The position numbers and the translations under genes are program-made. From assembly GCA_020740775.1 (NCBI GenBank), contig JAHEWK010000039.1, forward strand, positions 124,001 to 188,000: a DNA stretch of 64,000 bases, written 5' to 3'. Positions 53,401 through 61,284 of this stretch are shown in pieces. This stretch comes from Ilyonectria destructans (lineage: Eukaryota > Ascomycota > Sordariomycetes > Hypocreales > Nectriaceae). How positions within the stretch are numbered: the first letter of the stretch is position 1; each line of letters starts with the position of its first letter. The notes below the pieces were generated by a model. It did not search any database and had not been told where the DNA came from. It saw only the letters and a program-made list of their open reading frames with translations.

Positions 53401-55099
53401 CGATGATATCCCAGAAAACGTAGGCTAGGAATGTGTTGGTGGTGACGAGAGGCGCTCTGCTAATCATAGCATCAGCTTTGGCTAGTTGACACGCCTCACA
53501 GTGATATCCCTGAATTGTTGCTGGATCGATGTCTATTCCTGCCTTCTTGCACGCAGTCAAGACCCGGGTTTGGCCGGCGTGGACCAACCTCCGGTGCATG
53601 AGGCCATATTCAACTCTCGAGGAAGTCATGTTCTTTGGAAGGGCGGCAAAGTTATAGGGATTTATGGGTTTCTCACAGCGTAGGACTGCGATGCCGTGAC
53701 GCCAGAAGATATCACAGACTTTCTGCTTGGTCTTCTTCACAGCTAGAATGTCGTTGTAGCCGTCTATCACGATGCCTCGTCTCTTGAGAACTCCAGGGCT
53801 GAGCATATTGGCTGCGCCGTCAGGGCAGTAATACACCTCTAGAAGCGTGATACTGCCCTCTGCCGTGATGACTCTCACCGTGCCTTGGCCGAGGACTCTG
53901 AGATCGCCGCCGTTGCTCGTAGTCATCATTTCCTCGTCCAGGATGTCAGTCATGAAGGTGAACCACTTCTTATCGTTGAAGCAGTGGTTTGAACAGCCTG
54001 AATCGACGATAATATCGTCCTGGAAGACGCTCTCTGTAGTCGTGAGAGCCGGGCTGTCATTTCTCGTGATCTCCTCAACTTCCAGAGCCCACGTGACCTG
54101 GCGCCGAACTGTCATGCCCATGAAGTTGGCTCCGGCAGTTGTTATATCAGCATTGCCCTGCTGTTGACGTTGTTCCTGCCTTTTCCTTTTTCTCTCATAG
54201 AACTCGGCCTTCTTCTCTGGGTGATCAACCCAGCATTCTGGTATCGTATGCCTCCAGCCTGATTTCGTAGCAGGGCACTTGTAGCATAGATCGTCCTTGT
54301 CAGCCTGCTTCGAAGTGGCCGGCTTTGAAGCCGAAGCAGTAGTGTTATCTGCCTTCTTCGTTGTCGTAGAGAAGTTGCTGCTTTTCTGCTGTTTCTCTGT
54401 ATTGGCGTGGCGGGAGAGAAAGGAAGAGATATCAGACTTCGTGATCTTCATGCCCTTTTCCATGTCATGGATCCAATTGTTATACCAGACCTCGTTAGTC
54501 TTCCTGATGCCATTGAGAGCCACAGTCACGAAGACTTCGTCCGGCATCTCTAGCCGTGACTTGATGTGCTTCCACATGTAGTGTAGCTTCTCGAGGAATG
54601 CATCTAGGGACGCGAATTGTGCCCTATCCAGCTTGAAGAATGTCGTCATCAGGTCATGTAACGCATCTTCAACGGCAATTGATACCGTCTTCCTGATATA
54701 GACCCAGGTCTCGTAAGCTGTGTGCTTCGTAGTCCAGCCAGCTCTTTGAATGCGTTTGAGAACATCCCCAGTTATGCAGTTGATCAGGTACGCCTTCGCA
54801 GACATGTTGCCTTTCGTCCAAGCAACTATTTCTTGGTCTCCTTCGAGAGGTTTGGTATTGCCCTCATCGATCCAAGAGTCAATTTCAAGCATTTCCAGGT
54901 TCATCCTGGCTTTTACTGCCCATTCCTCATAGTCCTCTATCCCCTTGAGTTTCTCCACCGTCGGCGCGTAGGCCATATAGTTCGAGCCGCCTGTAGGCGA
55001 TGGATTGATGAATGTCGTCATATTCCTTATAGACACAGGTACTTCTTGAGTAGGTGTATTCGTATTCGGAGTCTCAGACGGTTCGGATTCGGATTGCAT
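50489..55099 (-). CDS. Copia Gag-Pol polyprotein (1536 aa)
   Basis: A single frame without shifts. Gag occupies about the first 300 residues with a variant knuckle (CYKCPATKSGWRHTIPEC). Protease: VDSGCSNHCF (about 366). Integrase: HRRLVHAGQTRV with CEACQLAK (zinc part, about 500-535), then DNAREF and TPYTPEQNGRVERAGRALVE (DDE core). Reverse transcriptase: QADVTTAFLNAKA, RALYGLPISP and LYVDDMIVAA. RNase H: YADASFADD, ATSSTEAEF, TRHIDIRFKWV. The order protease-integrase-RT-RNase H is that of Ty1-copia. No stop interrupts it, so the element is probably autonomous. Confidence 0.95.
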   Translation of the reverse strand: MQSESEPSETPNTNTPTQEVPVSIRNMTTFINPSPTGGSNYMAYAPTVEKLKGIEDYEEWAVKARMNLEMLEIDSWIDEGNTKPLEGDQEIVAWTKGNMSAKAYLINCITGDVLKRIQRAGWTTKHTAYETWVYIRKTVSIAVEDALHDLMTTFFKLDRAQFASLDAFLEKLHYMWKHIKSRLEMPDEVFVTVALNGIRKTNEVWYNNWIHDMEKGMKITKSDISSFLSRHANTEKQQKSSNFSTTTKKADNTTASASKPATSKQADKDDLCYKCPATKSGWRHTIPECWVDHPEKKAEFYERKRKRQEQRQQQGNADITTAGANFMGMTVRRQVTWALEVEEITRNDSPALTTTESVFQDDIIVDSGCSNHCFNDKKWFTFMTDILDEEMMTTSNGGDLRVLGQGTVRVITAEGSITLLEVYYCPDGAANMLSPGVLKRRGIVIDGYNDILAVKKTKQKVCDIFWRHGIAVLRCEKPINPYNFAALPKNMTSSRVEYGLMHRRLVHAGQTRVLTACKKAGIDIDPATIQGYHCEACQLAKADAMISRAPLVTTNTFLAYVFWDIIETTPVGYGGYRYSLHSIDAATGFHWIIFLHTRDEAFPKLRDWKEAIERMSAGYKIQVLAFDNAREFTSKKMRKWAAKEGITARWSTPYTPEQNGRVERAGRALVEAARSVCIETNLPQELWPLYMEASVYINNRLPTSSNRNNDSPIEKMFRMINVPYEPYLKHIRTWGCTAYVRTPEERRIRSQKMATRAKKGMLVGLQGMRGHIYKIWLPDEQKVIRARDVRFWEQYPDRRNDPEVPDLEAILIDPEFTDDGRVLLVNPPVTAPMKEVTGNTQQSAEREKETPRDSEKEAEIQEKGNEAGNGNEGSHHETPRLLTPSPSLSSQRRQQEEEEVDVLLLERPFQMTEHDLSDALDYGITGQLEERPEILEEPVSDCIIVHDPEVITASRKRQPKPPPPPSDRTIRKTVRADYKKLHNGFTLLASAYREQDEFGPQELHYVFTTLRATQETTEDVKTVPKTWKQAVKRDDYHDVWKPAEERQIRSLEEKGVWDLVELPQGAHALDGKWVYDMKYPEGKEPYARARWVVRGDQEREDYAVGELYAAVAHIASVRLFCALVAILDYETAQADVTTAFLNAKARKVIYVRQPHNYEDGTGRVCRLNRALYGLPISPAWWFETATEELTALGFTPLFTETCIFRRDDGVLLILYVDDMIVAAATKKQVEAVMREIDQKFEIKQLGEMKEFLGLQISRDRENRHIFIHQAKFIEKMITKFSDGTLKPAKTPWPQKLEIPSDWRDEKPVMLQTEWLQRTGSSNYLSMGTRPDITFTSQKLSEANSGPSGHHEKVFKHLLRYLSGTTTLALILGGKYNIYDLKPRVYADASFADDRETRCSSAGHIVFVGDGPIFWKSKKQTIVATSSTEAEFMNLTPAGMSLLWITQVLREAGYEQPTPWVLYTDSQNARLAVLNKRNAARTRHIDIRFKWVIQKTEEGYFDLRQVRTDEMIADGLTKALGAINHEKFLIQLRLRSL

Positions 55100-55504
55100 C
55101 TGCGGTTGCTGTTTTCTTCGAGTGTGTTTGAAGCGCTCAGTGGTTCGGTTCGGACGCGCGGGTTTGTTGTTTCGGTAGGAATTCCGCGAAAAATCCGTCG
55201 TTTCTTGTCGAATGAGTCTGAAAAAACTCTCGTATGTTGATCGGTGATCAAAGAATGTTCTTCCTGAATCGCAGGTCGAATTGATGTCCGGACGGTCGTG
55301 TCCGTGATGTCAAAGTTTCGTAGGGAATCGTTGGTGTCGGTCGGTGATCACCACTCCGGTCGCGTCTCGCGGTACGGGTCTTTCTGCGCAATTGGTCGCG
55401 ATAACGGTGCGATAACCGGAACAAAACCATATGACTATGAACCTGAGATCTTGGGCTTCAAATTCATGTATAAATCACAACAATTGGAGATGCGCAAAGC
55501 GCGA

Positions 55505-55517
55505 GGGACTCATAACC
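55505..55517 (-). promoter_or_regulatory. Primer-binding site resembling half-tRNA initiator Met
   Basis: Directly inside the 5' LTR the minus strand reads GGTTATGAGTCCC. Its complement GGGACTCATAACC looks like the anticodon arm of initiator tRNA-Met (CTCATAA loop with CAT anticodon). That is the half-tRNA priming mode known from Drosophila copia, not priming by the tRNA 3' end. Confidence 0.7.
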
Positions 55518-55646
55518 TGTTGTGAGGTCAACGATATGTATTGGGTTGTTGACTAGGCTAGCTAGGCGACGCTATTCCGGGCCGTAAGGGCCCCGGCTGC
55601 CTGAGGCCACAACCGCGGGACCCGCGGCTGTGGGCTACGTTCAACA
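55518..55646 (-). repeat. Copia 5' LTR
   Basis: 129 bp, starting TGTTGTGAGG on the + strand. It has the same sequence as the left LTR. Confidence 0.93.
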
Positions 55647-56232
55647 TAAACAAACCAGGGGTGCTGCGAGCCGCAGAAAGCTAGGCCCACTTCTTAGCAG
55701 CCATTGTCCAGTTGTTGCACGTTTTGCGGCCATCCATACAAATTGCTGGCCAATCAGAACCCGAGAAACTTATTGACCCCTGTCTGCACCAAACCCTTAA
55801 TGTAGAGTCAGCCTTCGGCTGAACAACCCATGCAGCCGCAAGGCAATGTACACTGGCAGAATTTCAGTCTACGGATTCTGGCCTCTGATGATAGGATCAC
55901 TGTGGCAAGGATGGCACACGATGCTTAATCCCCTGTGAGAATATAGTCGACCAACAAGTGTATATCTAGGATGAGCGGCTCCTTAGCTATTCACTAATTA
56001 CCAACGTCTCGTTGAAGTCAAAAGGAAGTCGTTAATGATGGGTGCATGTCGTAATGTGATAGCAAACTTTTTATAAACAACCCAGTTATTTCTTCCCTAT
56101 CATCTTGTTCCGCGTCACCACTTCCTCAGCACTGGTAGGATAATTAGCCACGTCGCTATCAATGTCGGCCTTGGTGGCCCAGCTTCATGGCGACGCCAAA
56201 GCCCTGCAGCATCTCACCACTTCCTTAGGCCG
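55647..56232. other. Intergenic region
   Basis: No gene is supported in this stretch to the right of the copia element. Confidence 0.4.
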
Positions 56233-56580
56233 TCATGTGCGACCGACGACTCTCTCCTTGGGACCAGTAACAATCAGTTCCTGGGCTGTAGATCCCTTCT
56301 GCTCGGGTTCCGGCATGGCATAGCACATGGCCGTGAAGTCCGTCTGAGAGTCCTTGAAATTGTCCTTGCCGCACTTTTTGGTGACCTGGGACTTTGTCAT
56401 GTCGATATTGCTGGCTTCAGAGTGGGAGAAGACGGCCAAGGCAACATACTGTAGTCGAGATTGGCGAACTTGAAGCGGCCGAAGAGACAGTGGGCGATAC
56501 AGTGACAGGGCACAATGACGACCGGGGTTACCTCAACCTCGTCAGTCATGTTGATGAGAGTGTTGGTATTGTCAACTGAG
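56233..56580 (-). pseudogene. Unrecognised gene relic
   Basis: Two overlapping minus-strand frames look like one protein split by a frameshift near 56440: NTNTLINMTDEVEVTPVVIV and CIAHCLFGRFKFANLDYS, then VFSHSEASNIDMTKSQVTKK, CGKDNFKDSQTDFTAMCYAM and ELIVTGPKERVVGRT. The composition is coding-like, but I do not recognise the family. No start region is apparent. Confidence 0.4.
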
Positions 56581-56859
56581 GTGTTTGATACTTATTAACT
56601 CTAAGCGTAATGCTCGCCTTCGACACTCCTGATTTTCCACCTGTACCTGGGGCCCTGGATATTCAGATCCTAGAGGTGGCTTTCTGAGATATATTTATGC
56701 GTTGATAATGGTCAAATATTGGTACATTCTCAACACCCCAAGACTTTCCATCCCCCACTCCCCGGCCTCGGCAACCTCAACTGAGCGACGATTGCACTTC
56801 TGCTCCACGTTTGCTCCTGCGAACATCAAAAGGATCTCGACAGATCAGTTAAGATAGGT

Positions 56860-57498
56860 CTAAAGTTGCAGAGCGGCGACAACAAGGCTGCCTACAACTA
56901 TAGCAGCGGCGGCTCCCACGCCCATGAGGCGAGACGCAGCACCGTTGCTGTCGCTACCGTTGTCACTCTCCGCATTCTCCTCCCCTTCATCATCCGTATT
57001 GTCCCCGCCGTTCCCGCACGAGTCCGAATCCTGGCATTCCTCGGCGATGGGGTGTATGGAGGCGGAAAATTCTGGCAACTCGGCGCACGTGCTCATGACG
57101 AGCTCTATGAGCGAGGATTCGTGGCAATTGAAGCTAGATCCGTGGGACTCGAGACTTGACAGCGCGGAAGTGAGGCTGGCGGGGATGTCAGTGGTCGGGT
57201 AGACGTTGCAAGTGCCGGAGATGTTCTCTTCGATCCAGTCGGCGAGGTCCGACGACACTTGCGGGGCGACAGAGAGAAAGGATATTATAGCCGAAGAGCA
57301 GCTCGCGACGAGGGGGTCTACATCCTCTCCCTCCCCGGCGGTGGAGGTTGGGGAAGATGTTTGGCGGGCTTGGAGAGCGGGGAGGAGACCGGCAGTCGGG
57401 GCTGGCGTTGCCGGGATGTAGTAAGGGACGCGGTTTGCGAGGGTAGAGGTCGCCAAGGTGAGGAGGAGGAGGAGCGTTGATGTTCTGGTGGGAGTCAT
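56860..57498 (-). CDS. GPI-anchored secreted protein (DUF7735-like)
   Basis: 212 residues. The signal peptide is MTPTRTSTLLLLLTLATSTL. A Cys-containing helical core (about 65-155) has four conserved-looking cysteines (ASCSSAI, GTCNVYP, FNCHES, STCAELP). An acidic Ser/Asn stalk follows (DDEGEENAESDNGSDSNGAA), then a C-terminal hydrophobic tail (MGVGAAAAIVVGSLVVAALQ) typical of GPI addition, with omega site probably in SNGAA. Small proteins of this design are wall- or membrane-attached in Aspergillus. No enzymatic motif is seen. Confidence 0.75.
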   Translation of the reverse strand: MTPTRTSTLLLLLTLATSTLANRVPYYIPATPAPTAGLLPALQARQTSSPTSTAGEGEDVDPLVASCSSAIISFLSVAPQVSSDLADWIEENISGTCNVYPTTDIPASLTSALSSLESHGSSFNCHESSLIELVMSTCAELPEFSASIHPIAEECQDSDSCGNGGDNTDDEGEENAESDNGSDSNGAASRLMGVGAAAAIVVGSLVVAALQL

Positions 57499-58031
57499 CC
57501 TGAATGGTTTGAAATGGTGATGGAGCAGTTGATGAAGACAGGTTTTAGCTTAGGAATATCTGGTTACTAAAAGGTTGAGCAATGAGAATTTCGAGCTATG
57601 CATTTCGACGAGCGCAAGAATCAAAATGCCTTGTCATTTCCCCGTGTGAGCCTAGTAAATCTTGGCGATCTAGGTTGTTATGGGTACTTGACCCCTTGTA
57701 CGGTCGCACATTACCACATGGGTGACATAACCCTTTTGGGAAGCCTCAACCATGTGGAAATACTTAGTAATTTTGTGGACCCTTGCAAGACTACAGTATC
57801 GCACACTATCCGGAAGGTATCTCTTCATTTAGATGGCATGTCCACCAGGAAATATGTCGTGATAATTCCTGGTGACGCGTCACAATTCTTCCACTCGCAC
57901 ATCCACACCAGCATCAATACCCAGCCCATCGCCACCCCATAGCTGTTATGGGCTATCCCCATCGATTCCCTAAGTAAGCTCGGGTCTATCCATCATGAGA
58001 TTGTGCGACTGACCTTGTCTTGTACGTAGAT

Positions 58032-59282
58032 ATGCCCGATCACGTCCTATCGCAGACATGTCCCGATGTTCCGAAGACCGTGGCCCCTAAATCGTACCAA
58101 CGGAGCCACGATTTCATCCGCGATAGCTACCCAGGGTCGAATCTGTGTCCATATTGCGGGAGACGTTGGCCCACGAGTATCTCCATCCTCGACAGCTCGC
58201 CAGTCCCGTTTCGAGACGTTGAGACAGCTTCCACCTCCTCCGCTATACAGTCTATCGACCTAACAGCCTCTGATCGTTCCACGCCCTCACAGACGATCTT
58301 CACCGGCTCTGGAGACGGCCCTGGCCGTATCCTCGCAGCATCGCGGCCCTCCGCCGTGTATCGAGATGCCAAACTTACGCAGAGTCGGATCGCGAGGGGC
58401 ATGGGGGCGAGCTCGTTGCAACTCAGTGAGGCTGTGGCTAAACAGAGCCAAAACAAGAGCAGACGGAAGATCTCGATGCGCCTCACCGTCTTCCTTGCGA
58501 GGCCTGGCCCATGGGAAATACTAGACGAAGACGAGGAGCCCCAGTGGTCTTTGGCTAGAGAGCTGCTGAAGGTCGCTTTGCGCCCCTTCGTCGACGAGGA
58601 ACCATCTTTACCTGTCCACTTCTGGTTCGACAGCATCTTCTTCCCTCAGTTCAAGGACAAGCCTGCCCTCTCTTCTGTTCTTCAATTCGACAAGAGACTC
58701 GTTCAGAACGCCCATATTAAAGAGGGTATCACGGAGCTGAGCGACCTCGACTGGGAGAGACAGACAGTCGCAGAGCTTTTCGGCGAGGACTGCCCTTTTC
58801 GTTTCAGCAAAACAGAGGGCAGATATCTCCTTTTCCTTGTCTTCTATGAGCCATTGCCTCCTCGACCACAATTCCCGGCCCCTCGTCATATCAAGGCACC
58901 GAGGTCAGCCGTAAAGCCGTTCAAAAAGGAGAAAGGAATCAAGAAAGAGCTAGTCAAGGCCGAAGTGAAGGTACAACCAGCCTTGTTAATCGGGAGCGAG
59001 TTCAACTCGCCCTCCTTGAGCCCCTCTCTGAGCCCAGTTCTACCCCCTTCGAGAGCTAGCGCAGAAGACCAGATCGAGGTTATTACTAGCGACGTGGACG
59101 AGACCCGCGCGGGTCAGAAACGAGCTCGAGACTCTATAAGCTCAGCACTCTCGGTAGAGGCAGAGGATACGGAGCTCTCGGCTGGCCCTGCCTTCACTGC
59201 CCATGGTCCCGCTGCTGGAACCCGAGGAGTTAATACGAGGAGGCCAAGTAGTCGGCATCCTCATAAACAGACGAGGAAATAG
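58032..59282 (+). CDS. Transposon accessory protein, copy 3 (416 aa)
   Basis: It starts MPDHVLSQTCPDV. SYPGSNLCPYCGRRWP matches the CxxCG motif of the other copies. SAIQSIDLTASDRSTPS holds the IDLT SUMO-interaction-like motif. EAVAKQSQNKSRRKISMRLT is the QSxN block. LSDLDWERQTVAELF corresponds to LDWE of copy 2. The C-terminal third is Lys-rich (KKEKGIKKELVKAEVKV) then acidic (ITSDVDETRAGQKRARD). It is diverged from copies 1 and 2 but keeps motif order and total length. It is probably nuclear, with a role in transposition. Confidence 0.7.
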   Translation: MPDHVLSQTCPDVPKTVAPKSYQRSHDFIRDSYPGSNLCPYCGRRWPTSISILDSSPVPFRDVETASTSSAIQSIDLTASDRSTPSQTIFTGSGDGPGRILAASRPSAVYRDAKLTQSRIARGMGASSLQLSEAVAKQSQNKSRRKISMRLTVFLARPGPWEILDEDEEPQWSLARELLKVALRPFVDEEPSLPVHFWFDSIFFPQFKDKPALSSVLQFDKRLVQNAHIKEGITELSDLDWERQTVAELFGEDCPFRFSKTEGRYLLFLVFYEPLPPRPQFPAPRHIKAPRSAVKPFKKEKGIKKELVKAEVKVQPALLIGSEFNSPSLSPSLSPVLPPSRASAEDQIEVITSDVDETRAGQKRARDSISSALSVEAEDTELSAGPAFTAHGPAAGTRGVNTRRPSSRHPHKQTRK

Positions 59283-59385
59283 TAGTTACTCTAGCTCAAG
59301 GTGACCCAGGTCCCCCATCAGCTCGTCTACACTATTGATAATATCGCCAGGTAGCCCAGTTCCGGAGAGGCTATTGTTAATAGGC

Positions 59386-60984
59386 TCAAGGTAGTTCTGC
59401 TCGAGGAGCTGAAGCTAAAGCATTGTCAGCTAGCTTTTGAGTGCGATAGAGTACTTTTTTACGTACGAATCTCTCTTGCCCTCCAACTGGACTCTCTGGG
59501 ATGCTCAGCACCGGACTTGCCCCGCAGTCGAGATGAACCTGAATCTTGTCTCTAAGCCGTAAGTAGATTGCGAGGTGTGGTCGCTTATGATCAAGCTCCC
59601 CATCTAGCTGACCACCGAACTGAAGATCCCGGAGCTGTTGATCACACCAGTCTGTTGTTGTTGGGTCAAGAAGATCGTCTATATCGATAGAATCGACAGC
59701 GGCCATCATCTGGGCAAGCCCATCTCGAGCCGCAGGCCCTAGATGGACTGCCCAGTTCTCCACTTCGCTCGTATTATACAGATCCATTGGGATCCCGGCG
59801 ACGAGATGCTCCCTATTCTTCTGTGGCCGGATGCGATGGCCGTTCCACATCTCCGTGAAGTCCGCAACCTCTTGACGGATCATGGGTCCATAGAGAGCAT
59901 ACACCGCGATCTGGTGAGCAAGACGGTTTGGTTGGAAGAGGCCGCTATCAATCAGCTCGTGTGAGAACGCGATCCAGCGCTGACTGACACCTTTAAGTAG
60001 CTTTTCCCACCAAGACTCGATCCGTTGGTTCGATGTGCTTGGGCCCCAGATATGACAGGAGCTCAGTCTCGCTCCCTGCCTATGGACTCGTTGGTCGTTA
60101 TCATCGGTGGTATACCGAAACTCTGTCTGATCAAGGTCGGCGAGAATCGCCTGGGCTCCGGCCCAAAGAGGAGTCTCGATACCATGATCCGAGCGGGTGA
60201 AAAGGGGCCGGACCCCTGAGTACGACACGGTCCGTAGAAACTGTTTGAGTGAACTCAGCGCAGTCATGTTCCCCCTGCCGACATATATCCAGATGATGGC
60301 TCTCGAGTACGTGTCGATACAGGCGTAGATAGAGAAGCCGAAGTTCTTGAGCTTCTCGTACCCATCGAGAGACCACATGAAGTTAGGCCCAGGAACCTGG
60401 AAGTTCTTCCGGTGCTTCCAATCAGCAAGGCGTCTTTGTTCGGCCCGCTTCTTCCACTCTGGGTTCGTTTGGTACTCGCGATATAAGGTATTCTGGCCGA
60501 CAAGGACGCCGGCACGGATGCGGACGTAGTGGTATAGATACCCCCTGCCAAATCCTCTGATGCTTGAAGATTGACGGTCGTCTTGGAAGAGGAACTCTCT
60601 TGCTTTTTGAATAGCATCCTGTCGTTCAGTCAGATCTCGGAAGCGCCGCTTCATGCCATGCTTCAGACGATACTCCTGTACAGTCCGCTCGGAGATCTCG
60701 ATGCCGCGTCGCTTGAGATCACGGACGATGGAAGTGTCGCTATATCCGTATCGGTAGAAGTAGCCTTTGATCAGCTCGACGAAGGTGTTGGTATCAATCT
60801 TTGAGTGAAGGGGGGAGTACTCCTGTGCACCCCATTCCGCTAACCTCCTTTTCAGGGTTCTGGCGTCGAGTACGTGCCCATCGTCGCGGAGATGGGCACA
60901 TATAGTGTCAATGGATAGTCCTTCTCGCCGCTGCTCGAGGATCCAGTCCTTGACGCCCTCCAAGTCTTTACGGGGCCTCGGCAT
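59386..60984 (-). CDS. DDE integrase-core transposase, copy 3 (532 aa, intact)
   Basis: A single exon starts MPRPRKDLEGVKDWILEQRR. Two N-terminal HTH-like segments (about 10-50 and 75-115) are followed by FGRGYLYHYVRIRAG, shared with copies 1 and 2. The core has MWSLDGYEKLKNFGFSIYAC (D207), FTRSDHGIETPL (D266) and TSNQRIESWWEKL (E323), a DDE triad with 56 residues between the last two. The intron of copies 1 and 2 is absent. C-terminal QPNRLAHQIAVYALYGPMIR and EMWNGHRIRPQKNREHL parallel copy 1. No defects are seen. Confidence 0.82.
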   Translation of the reverse strand: MPRPRKDLEGVKDWILEQRREGLSIDTICAHLRDDGHVLDARTLKRRLAEWGAQEYSPLHSKIDTNTFVELIKGYFYRYGYSDTSIVRDLKRRGIEISERTVQEYRLKHGMKRRFRDLTERQDAIQKAREFLFQDDRQSSSIRGFGRGYLYHYVRIRAGVLVGQNTLYREYQTNPEWKKRAEQRRLADWKHRKNFQVPGPNFMWSLDGYEKLKNFGFSIYACIDTYSRAIIWIYVGRGNMTALSSLKQFLRTVSYSGVRPLFTRSDHGIETPLWAGAQAILADLDQTEFRYTTDDNDQRVHRQGARLSSCHIWGPSTSNQRIESWWEKLLKGVSQRWIAFSHELIDSGLFQPNRLAHQIAVYALYGPMIRQEVADFTEMWNGHRIRPQKNREHLVAGIPMDLYNTSEVENWAVHLGPAARDGLAQMMAAVDSIDIDDLLDPTTTDWCDQQLRDLQFGGQLDGELDHKRPHLAIYLRLRDKIQVHLDCGASPVLSIPESPVGGQERFVRKKVLYRTQKLADNALASAPRAELP

Positions 60985-61284
60985 TGTACGAGACGCAGAC
61001 CAGGGGTTCGAGATCGTGGTAGAGGTCGGAATTCATACCTCCTTCCAAGGCTTCCAGCTGCAATATCCCCCTCTGAACCGGCATTATCGGAGCTTCGGCG
61101 CCGATGGAATGGCATCAGCACCGCTTGGTATGGCATCAGCTTTGCTACATTGAAAACAGTGCGCTATCATATCAATACTGTAGCCCCATATAAAAACGCC
61201 GAAAGCCTATGTGCGAAATAGCTCCAGTCATTTTCGTACATGGTTTTGTCACCCATGTGGTAATGTGCGACCGTACCCTTGCTA

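Larger units (their letters stand above)
50239..55646 (-). mobile_element. Ty1-copia LTR retrotransposon, apparently intact
   Basis: Two LTRs of 129 bp (50239-50367 and 55518-55646) show no differences by eye, beginning TGTTGTGAGGTCAACG and ending GGCTACGTTCAACA. One long ORF fills the interior on the minus strand. A primer-binding site lies next to the right LTR and a purine-rich GCTGAGGGGTGG next to the left one. Flanking pentamers (TCCAC and TAAAC) do not match, so the target duplication is missing or diverged. Identical LTRs and an open ORF indicate recent activity. Confidence 0.93.
57698..61276. mobile_element. Two-gene convergent DDE transposon, copy 3 (complete, 3.58 kb)
   Basis: Perfect 30-bp terminal inverted repeats begin GTACGGTCGCACATTACCAC (57698-57727 and 61247-61276). 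CCTT flanks both ends (57694-57697 and 61277-61280), giving a 4-bp target duplication. Inside, the accessory gene (+) and transposase (-) converge with 103 bp between stop codons. Both genes are open. This is the only one of the three copies with visible ends and the best candidate for an active element. Confidence 0.85.

Noticed and set aside
55501..55520. tRNA-like anticodon arm (GGGACTCATAACC)
   Set aside because: There is no acceptor stem or D/T arms around it; its position next to the LTR fits a primer-binding site.
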